This document shows positions 8,034 through 12,088 of a stretch of 12,088 nt of DNA, piece by piece (position 1 is the stretch's first letter; the number at the start of each line of letters is the position of its first letter). This DNA is from an uncultured Chitinophagaceae bacterium. Lineage in GTDB: Bacteria; Bacteroidota; Bacteroidia; Chitinophagales; Chitinophagaceae. A program made the position numbers and the translations under genes. A model generated the notes under the pieces. It ran no database searches. It was not told the DNA's origin and saw only the letters and a program-made list of their open reading frames with translations. The stretch spans positions 1 through 12,088 of the forward strand of contig CALESY010000167.1 of NCBI GenBank assembly GCA_937919945.1. Direction: 5' to 3'.

Positions 8034-8041
8034 AATTCTCT

Positions 8042-8497
8042 TTACTTATACTTTGCTATAATAGCATCACAGGTTTGGTTTATCAATTCAAATACAGGCT
8101 GGTAGCCATCCTCATTACCATACCAGGGGTCTGGCACAGATTGATTGCTGGCAGGGTATAGTTCGTTTACAAACAACGCTACTTTACTCATATCAGCAAC
8201 ATGTCCACCTATTGCGGCTATTTCATTATATACATCCGTTGCCATAGCATATATCTTATCAAATCGCTCAAAGTCTTTTGTGCTAAACTTTCGTGCTTTT
8301 TGTGCTGATATATCTATACCATGTGCAAGACATACTTTTTGCGAATACTTATGGGGGGCTTCACCAATATGGTAAGATTCTGTACCTGCAGAATCTACCA
8401 TCCAATCAAGCCCATGTTGCTGTATCTTATACCGCATCAATCCCTCGGCTATCGGCGACCTGCAGATGTTGCCAAGACATACCATTAATATACGCAT
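8042..8497 (-). CDS. Low-molecular-weight protein tyrosine phosphatase
   Basis: Removes phosphate from phosphotyrosine through a cysteine-phosphate intermediate. From the ATG at 8497 the protein has 151 residues, the normal family size. The P-loop C(X)5R is CLGNICRS (Cys7 to Arg13) right at the N-terminus, and the general-acid loop is DPWYG (Asp123). The conserved DSAGTESYHIGEAPH follows the first helix. The longer frame from a TTG at 8515 is rejected because that codon falls inside the -7 promoter box, while the ATG lies about 10 bases after the likely transcription start. It is the first gene of an operon with hisS. Relatives act on capsule or exopolysaccharide kinases, but no such kinase is nearby, so its substrate is unknown. 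Arsenate reductases share the fold; the DPWYG loop favours the phosphatase. Confidence 0.94.
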   Translation of the reverse strand: MRILMVCLGNICRSPIAEGLMRYKIQQHGLDWMVDSAGTESYHIGEAPHKYSQKVCLAHGIDISAQKARKFSTKDFERFDKIYAMATDVYNEIAAIGGHVADMSKVALFVNELYPASNQSVPDPWYGNEDGYQPVFELINQTCDAIIAKYK

Positions 8498-8512
8498 ACT
8501 ACCTAACGTGTG

Positions 8513-8543
8513 CAAAAATACCGTATTTAAAGGCTATATCAAA
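8513..8543 (-). promoter_or_regulatory. Promoter of the phosphatase-hisS operon
   Basis: On the minus strand TTTG (-33, 8543-8540), a 19-base spacer and TATTTTTG (-7, 8520-8513) match the Bacteroidetes consensus exactly. The predicted start lies near 8507, giving a leader of about 10 bases before the ATG at 8497. Confidence 0.75.
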
Positions 8544-8566
8544 CGTCCATAGTATATATTACCAAT

Positions 8567-8596
8567 AGTAAAGCCTTGCTATTGCAAGGCTTTACT
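8567..8596 (-). terminator. Hairpin terminator after the small helical protein gene
   Basis: A perfect 13-bp stem (8567-8579 with 8584-8596) around a four-base loop, with GTAAAGCCTTGC as the 5' arm on either strand. It follows the stop at 8620 on the minus strand and precedes the phosphatase promoter. The stem itself ends in CTTTAC and no long U-run follows, so termination may be partial. Confidence 0.7.
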
Positions 8597-8619
8597 TATT
8601 ATAAGTTATGGACTCTACA

Positions 8620-8889
8620 TCATACTTTTAACGTGTATTGTTCTACGGATGTATGTATGATTTTGCGGAACTCATTAGTAACATTATCCAAATCAACATC
8701 TTTATCATCCCGTATTTTTTTAATGATGTTAATAGCGGCTGTCATCAGTGTTACGTTGATGTATTGCATATTGTTTATCATGCTACCCAGATAATCATAC
8801 GAATTGAGGGCATGTTCTCTTACTTGTTTTTTTACAACGAATTGCGCCATGCGGGCAAATGCGGCAATTTTTCTCTCTTGGTTGTTCAT
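8620..8889 (-). CDS. Small helical cytoplasmic protein, function unknown
   Basis: From the ATG at 8889 this is an 89-residue protein starting MNNQERKIAAFARMAQ. It has no signal peptide or transmembrane segment and reads as mostly alpha-helical, with a charged C-terminal half (IIKKIRDDKDVDLDNV) and hydrophobic spacing that could support helix packing. The frame stays open upstream to 9012, but the likely promoter (8920-8951) lies inside that extension, so the shorter start is preferred. It is flanked by a terminator downstream and by the end of the usher-like gene upstream. I recognise no family. Neither its neighbours nor its motifs point to a role. Confidence 0.72.
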   Translation of the reverse strand: MNNQERKIAAFARMAQFVVKKQVREHALNSYDYLGSMINNMQYINVTLMTAAINIIKKIRDDKDVDLDNVTNEFRKIIHTSVEQYTLKV

Positions 8890-8919
8890 AAAAAATGTTT
8901 TGTTGTTTGTTTGATGATA

Positions 8920-8951
8920 CAAATATGCCCTGTACAACTTATATAGTGCAA
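8920..8951 (-). promoter_or_regulatory. Likely promoter of the small helical protein gene
   Basis: On the minus strand TTTTTTG ends at 8949 (TTG at 8951-8949), followed by a 21-base spacer and CATATTTG (8927-8920), seven of eight matches to TAnnTTTG. The implied start near 8914 gives a 25-base leader to the ATG at 8889. Confidence 0.5.
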
Positions 8952-8962
8952 AAAACATGCCT

Positions 8963-8994
8963 TTGTTAACGCCCGTTTTGCAAGCGGTTAACAA
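8963..8994. repeat. Inverted repeat TTGTTAAC/GTTAACAA upstream of the small gene
   Basis: TTGTTAAC (8963-8970) and its exact reverse complement GTTAACAA (8987-8994) are separated by 16 bases. The repeat sits 11 bases upstream of the -33 element of the small gene and about 30 bases after the stop of the usher-like gene. It could be an operator or a weak terminator for the usher-like transcript; a T-run follows on the minus strand at 8956-8950. Confidence 0.5.
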
Positions 8995-9024
8995 CCAATT
9001 AACAAAACGCATACGTAGTTAACG

Positions 9025-11799
9025 TTAATCGCGCTTTTTAATATTAATGCTGCGTTTCCGCTGCTTGATATAGAAATAGATCGTCTTTTCGTTGTTGATT
9101 GCCAAGTCTACCTGTTGAGAGAACTCTGTAGGGCGGAAATTGTCATCGAACGCTACCTGACTTAGCGATACTGTATATACACCGCCGGGCAGGTTGAAAT
9201 AAAACTCACCGTTCTCACTCGTCAATGTTGAGTATTCAATTGTATCAGCTTTGTTGACAATACGTGCTGTTACTTTAATATTGGAAAGCTTAAACGATAA
9301 ATTTGATTTATCATCAATCTCAAGGTTCAATTTACCATTCAGTATCTTACTGGCTTTGTACGGTATAAAGAATGTTTTATTACCGGTTAAATCAAAAATC
9401 TGCACTGGTCCGCCACTTGGTACCCAACCTCGTACTTTACTTGCAAAACCGAAATCTATTTTATACTCTCCTTTATCTATGTTTTTAAATACTATTGTTC
9501 CTTTATCATCTGTAATAAATCGGCTCCCTTTGATAGACAACATTTGCCCCTCTATAACATCTTCTCCGGGATCCATTTCGGCATCATTATCTGTATCTTT
9601 AAACAACACCATCTTCAGATTATAATATTTGCGTATGGCAACAAAAGGTGTATGCAATCGAACCCTTAATGATGTTGTAATGAAAGGGCGTCTATCTAAT
9701 TGCTTTATCGGCAGAATACCTATTATATTAAAATCGAAACCATGCTTGGTATTGGCATACAAAATATTGGTTAGCAGGTTGGATGTTTCAATACCGCCAG
9801 GGAGAGTTTTGGCATAGTTGAGTTGCGAACGGATATTCAGTGAGTTTTTAAAGAGTCCTAATTCTACAAAGGGACTGACAATAAAACGCTCATACTGTTC
9901 TGGTGCTTTGATGTATGCTGTAAATTCATGGTAATAATATGGACCTCTGTCATAACGCAATGCCGCACCTACCCAACGGTACTGTATGTTACCCTGATTG
10001 CTACTGATGATAGTAGCTGTTTGTGCTTCTTTACCTACAATAGTACCTTGCCCGTAATAGCTGTTCATTGTCAGAAACAACCGCTTGAACAGCAAAAAAG
10101 ATGTATTGAGATTCAGATACCGAAATCTGTATTGTGCAAAATCGCCTGTATCGCTTTGTATCTGTAACTGGTCTGCTGCAGAGAGAACAAAATTGGCACC
10201 TTTGAAACCTGTACCTACACGTGTACCATAGGTTTGTGTTTGCAGGTTGAATACATTTTCAAACAAAGCAGTATCCTGATAAAAGTTTGATTTCCGTAAG
10301 CTGTAGTCGTAAAAACCACCTACAAAGCTCTTGCCCAATATATAACGTGCATCATGGCTCTGCATACGTTGCCCTTTGAAAATACCAGGATAAGTGTTGC
10401 TATTTAACAAGACTGTAGATGTAAGCCCCATATGCTTTGTTTCCCATTGTAAGGTATAGCCGGCAGATGTACCTATTTGCGTATTCTTAGCACCTGCTAC
10501 CAGTTTGGCGGTAGACTGCTCAATACCTATACCTGCATTTATAAGAAGCTTACCATTTTCTGCAAACTTCCATTCTGCACCCTGTTTTATTAGATAACTA
10601 TTCAATTTGCGATCAACATCAAAATTAGCACTTAACCCTCCGTTGGCAATAATATTATGCCTCAAGCCACCATACACATAGTTCATCCCCCCGAGCTTAC
10701 TATTACCTGCCCTGCTCTTCAACAATCCGTATATATCTACTTTATCTCTGTCTTTCCAATTCCTGCCTACCTTAGCACCGTATCCGTCCATATAAAAATC
10801 TGTCAGTTCATTTATATTACCAGCAGACGCATTCCATTTACTACCTGTATAATCTACTCTTATAACGCTATTATCTATTGCTTGACCTTGTGTTAATGTT
10901 TTACTTCTTAAATCAAGTGAAATCTTATCTTGGTTGCCCAAATCAAGTGACCCATGTAACGCTCCGTAATACTGAAAATTGTCCTCTCCCTGATAAGTGG
11001 ACCCTACCTCTACCTGCAAAGGCATATCCAAGTAGGCGGACTTATTGTCTTTCAACGTACTACCAACGCGGGTAATGACTTGGTTCAGATTCATTGTTTC
11101 GCCACCCTCTACACCTACCTGTACTTTTATATCTTCTCTACGCAATTGTGACCATTGCCTTTCATTGATATGTATTGGCAACATAAACGTGCTATCTTGA
11201 CCAGGCTCTAGATTTATTTCTTTTTTGTAATCAAGATTTAGAAAATCATTAGAAAAACTAAGAATGTATTTATTTACTGTGTTTCCTGAGTTTTTAAGGT
11301 ATACCGGAAATTTTATGTTCTTTTCATAACCTGCTAATGCATAGTTAGATAGTGGCAAGTCGGCTTTGAATTTTGTAAACTCTTTTACGCGAACCCTGAA
11401 AGTATCAATCAGTTTTTCCAAACCATCATTCAGTCTGTATTCTATACGCACCGTTTGCCATGCAGCAGTTTTTGACTTTGCTGGGACCAGCCTTATGGGA
11501 ATGCTGGTTTGTTCGTTCTCGTTCAGGCTAATGGTTATTAATTTTTGTGTTACCATATCCCACCCTTCAGGAGCAAAAACATTTACGATAATGCTGATTT
11601 TTTTATCGGTCAGGTTCGTGATGTTTATAGTATTGAACATGAAATCACGGTTACCTTTTGCAACCAATGTATCATTCAGTATCGCAGTTTTGTAGATGGT
11701 TTTACTTAATTGGGCACTGGCGTGGTTGCAGCAAAGTGACACTAATAAAGACATTATCAATAATGCCTTATGCCATCTGTATGTTTTGCTTGCTGTCAT
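9025..11799 (-). CDS. Large usher-like outer-membrane assembly protein
   Basis: A 924-residue exported protein with a signal peptide (residues 1-29, cleavage after HASA). Residues 30-250 look like two beta-sandwich domains of the NEW3/COG1470 type (APEGWDMVTQKL, repeated N- and L-rich strands). Residues about 258-725 are a long run of alternating amphipathic strands with many Tyr, Gly and Asn, as expected of a large barrel. Residues 726-815 form an SdrD/Cna-B-like module with the calcium-loop pattern DTDNDAEMDPGE (735-746) followed by TDDKGTIVFKNIDKGEYKI. Residues 816-912 form a second such module (TSENGEFYFNLPGGVYTVSL). This order, N-domain, barrel, two C-domains, is that of chaperone-usher fimbrial ushers, but length and sequence differ from classical PapC types and I cannot show homology. 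It lies downstream of a subunit-like gene. The tail (KQRKRSINIKKRD) is strongly basic. Confidence 0.75.
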   Translation of the reverse strand: MTASKTYRWHKALLIMSLLVSLCCNHASAQLSKTIYKTAILNDTLVAKGNRDFMFNTINITNLTDKKISIIVNVFAPEGWDMVTQKLITISLNENEQTSIPIRLVPAKSKTAAWQTVRIEYRLNDGLEKLIDTFRVRVKEFTKFKADLPLSNYALAGYEKNIKFPVYLKNSGNTVNKYILSFSNDFLNLDYKKEINLEPGQDSTFMLPIHINERQWSQLRREDIKVQVGVEGGETMNLNQVITRVGSTLKDNKSAYLDMPLQVEVGSTYQGEDNFQYYGALHGSLDLGNQDKISLDLRSKTLTQGQAIDNSVIRVDYTGSKWNASAGNINELTDFYMDGYGAKVGRNWKDRDKVDIYGLLKSRAGNSKLGGMNYVYGGLRHNIIANGGLSANFDVDRKLNSYLIKQGAEWKFAENGKLLINAGIGIEQSTAKLVAGAKNTQIGTSAGYTLQWETKHMGLTSTVLLNSNTYPGIFKGQRMQSHDARYILGKSFVGGFYDYSLRKSNFYQDTALFENVFNLQTQTYGTRVGTGFKGANFVLSAADQLQIQSDTGDFAQYRFRYLNLNTSFLLFKRLFLTMNSYYGQGTIVGKEAQTATIISSNQGNIQYRWVGAALRYDRGPYYYHEFTAYIKAPEQYERFIVSPFVELGLFKNSLNIRSQLNYAKTLPGGIETSNLLTNILYANTKHGFDFNIIGILPIKQLDRRPFITTSLRVRLHTPFVAIRKYYNLKMVLFKDTDNDAEMDPGEDVIEGQMLSIKGSRFITDDKGTIVFKNIDKGEYKIDFGFASKVRGWVPSGGPVQIFDLTGNKTFFIPYKASKILNGKLNLEIDDKSNLSFKLSNIKVTARIVNKADTIEYSTLTSENGEFYFNLPGGVYTVSLSQVAFDDNFRPTEFSQQVDLAINNEKTIYFYIKQRKRSINIKKRD

Positions 11800-11943
11800 T
11801 CAATGGGTTGTAGCATCAAGGCCAATGAGTTTGCTAATGATGCATACAACAATACAATCCTCTGTTGTGCCAAAATACGGAAAAGCGCGCAATGATTAGC
11901 CTTCCATCCATAATAATGCACATTATTCTACACATTGTGAATT

Positions 11944-11968
11944 AAAAAAGAGCCCTATAAAGGGCCCT
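11944..11968 (-). terminator. Intrinsic terminator between the subunit-like gene and the usher-like gene
   Basis: Read on the minus strand, AGGGCCCT (11968-11961) pairs with AGGGCTCT (11956-11949) with one G-U pair around a TTAT loop, followed by more T (11948-11944). It lies about 30 bases after the stop of the partial gene at the right edge and about 145 bases before the usher-like ATG. Confidence 0.85.
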
Positions 11969-11996
11969 TCTGTATAAGGGATAAGAGAGAGACAGA

Positions 11997-12088
11997 TTAG
12001 AGCTGAGTTGCAGTGTAAACTACATCTACAGTATAAGTACCTGCAGGGTAAGCGAAACCGGGAGTAGCTTGGTAAAGAACACCAAATG
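11997..12088 (-). CDS. C-terminal end of a secreted subunit-like protein, cut by the window edge
   Basis: The minus-strand frame ending in TAA (11999-11997) encodes 29 visible residues, including TPGFAYPAGTYTVDVVYTAT and ending in TQL. The G-T-Y-T-V-x-V-x-Y pattern is that of a final beta-strand in Ig-like secreted subunits; similar ends occur in DUF4402, spore-coat-U and CS1-type pilin proteins. There are too few residues to assign a family. The gene is on the same strand as the usher-like gene and directly upstream, which supports a subunit role. It has its own terminator. Confidence 0.7.
   Translation of the reverse strand, partial: FGVLYQATPGFAYPAGTYTVDVVYTATQL

Noticed and set aside
8498..8515. 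Longer phosphatase N-terminus from a TTG at 8515
   Set aside because: The P-loop normally lies within the first dozen or so residues, and the TTG is the end of the TATTTTTG promoter box.
8638..8946. Plus-strand frame of 102 codons opposite the small helical protein
   Set aside because: It has many Cys, Ile and Tyr in an order typical of antisense frames, and the minus strand has the better start, promoter and terminator.
8890..9012. Upstream extension of the small helical protein to 9012
   Set aside because: The extension contains the likely promoter and the GTTAAC repeat, and its residues look unlike the rest of the protein.
11696..11899. Plus-strand frame of 67 codons at the usher-like start
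   Set aside because: It is antisense to the signal peptide region and the intergenic space, with no promoter or protein features.

Overview
The window looks like a stretch of chromosome from a member of the Bacteroidota, most plausibly a Chitinophagaceae-like bacterium. Three things support this. The AT-rich intergenic regions carry promoters of the Bacteroidetes type (TTG, a spacer of about 19-21 bases, then TAnnTTTG) and little sign of strong Shine-Dalgarno sequences. One gene encodes a PorG-like/DUF6089 outer-membrane barrel, a family typical of this phylum. Several genes encode small signal-peptide beta-barrel proteins of the kind common there. The genus cannot be fixed from the sequence alone.

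Layout from left to right. A manganese-type superoxide dismutase (68-670, +) has a good promoter and a clean intrinsic terminator. Next is a gene for a small outer-membrane barrel protein (802-1503, +) that is interrupted by an in-frame TAG. It converges on a minus-strand block that reads tyrS (5421-4141), a seven-heme cytochrome lipoprotein with C-terminal TPRs (4104-2167) and a 192-residue beta-barrel-like protein (2139-1561), separated by 36 and 27 bases and probably co-transcribed. Divergent from tyrS is the PorG-like gene (5667-6572, +), which must start at TTG. A strong 20-bp two-way terminator separates it from the minus-strand pair low-molecular-weight tyrosine phosphatase (8497-8042) and hisS (8033-6645), which has a near-ideal promoter. 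A small helical protein of unknown function (8889-8620, -) follows with its own promoter.

The right end (about 9025-12088, -) is the most unusual part. A 924-residue exported protein has N-terminal beta-sandwich domains, a long barrel-like centre and two C-terminal Ig/SdrD-like modules, which is the layout of a fimbrial usher. Directly upstream on the same strand, separated by an intrinsic terminator, is the end of a small beta-strand-rich protein that resembles the last strands of secreted pilin-like subunits. Together they suggest a surface-fibre assembly locus continuing past the right edge.

The rest is housekeeping (translation, oxidative-stress defence) mixed with envelope proteins. I see no tRNA, rRNA, CRISPR array, insertion sequence or phage gene.
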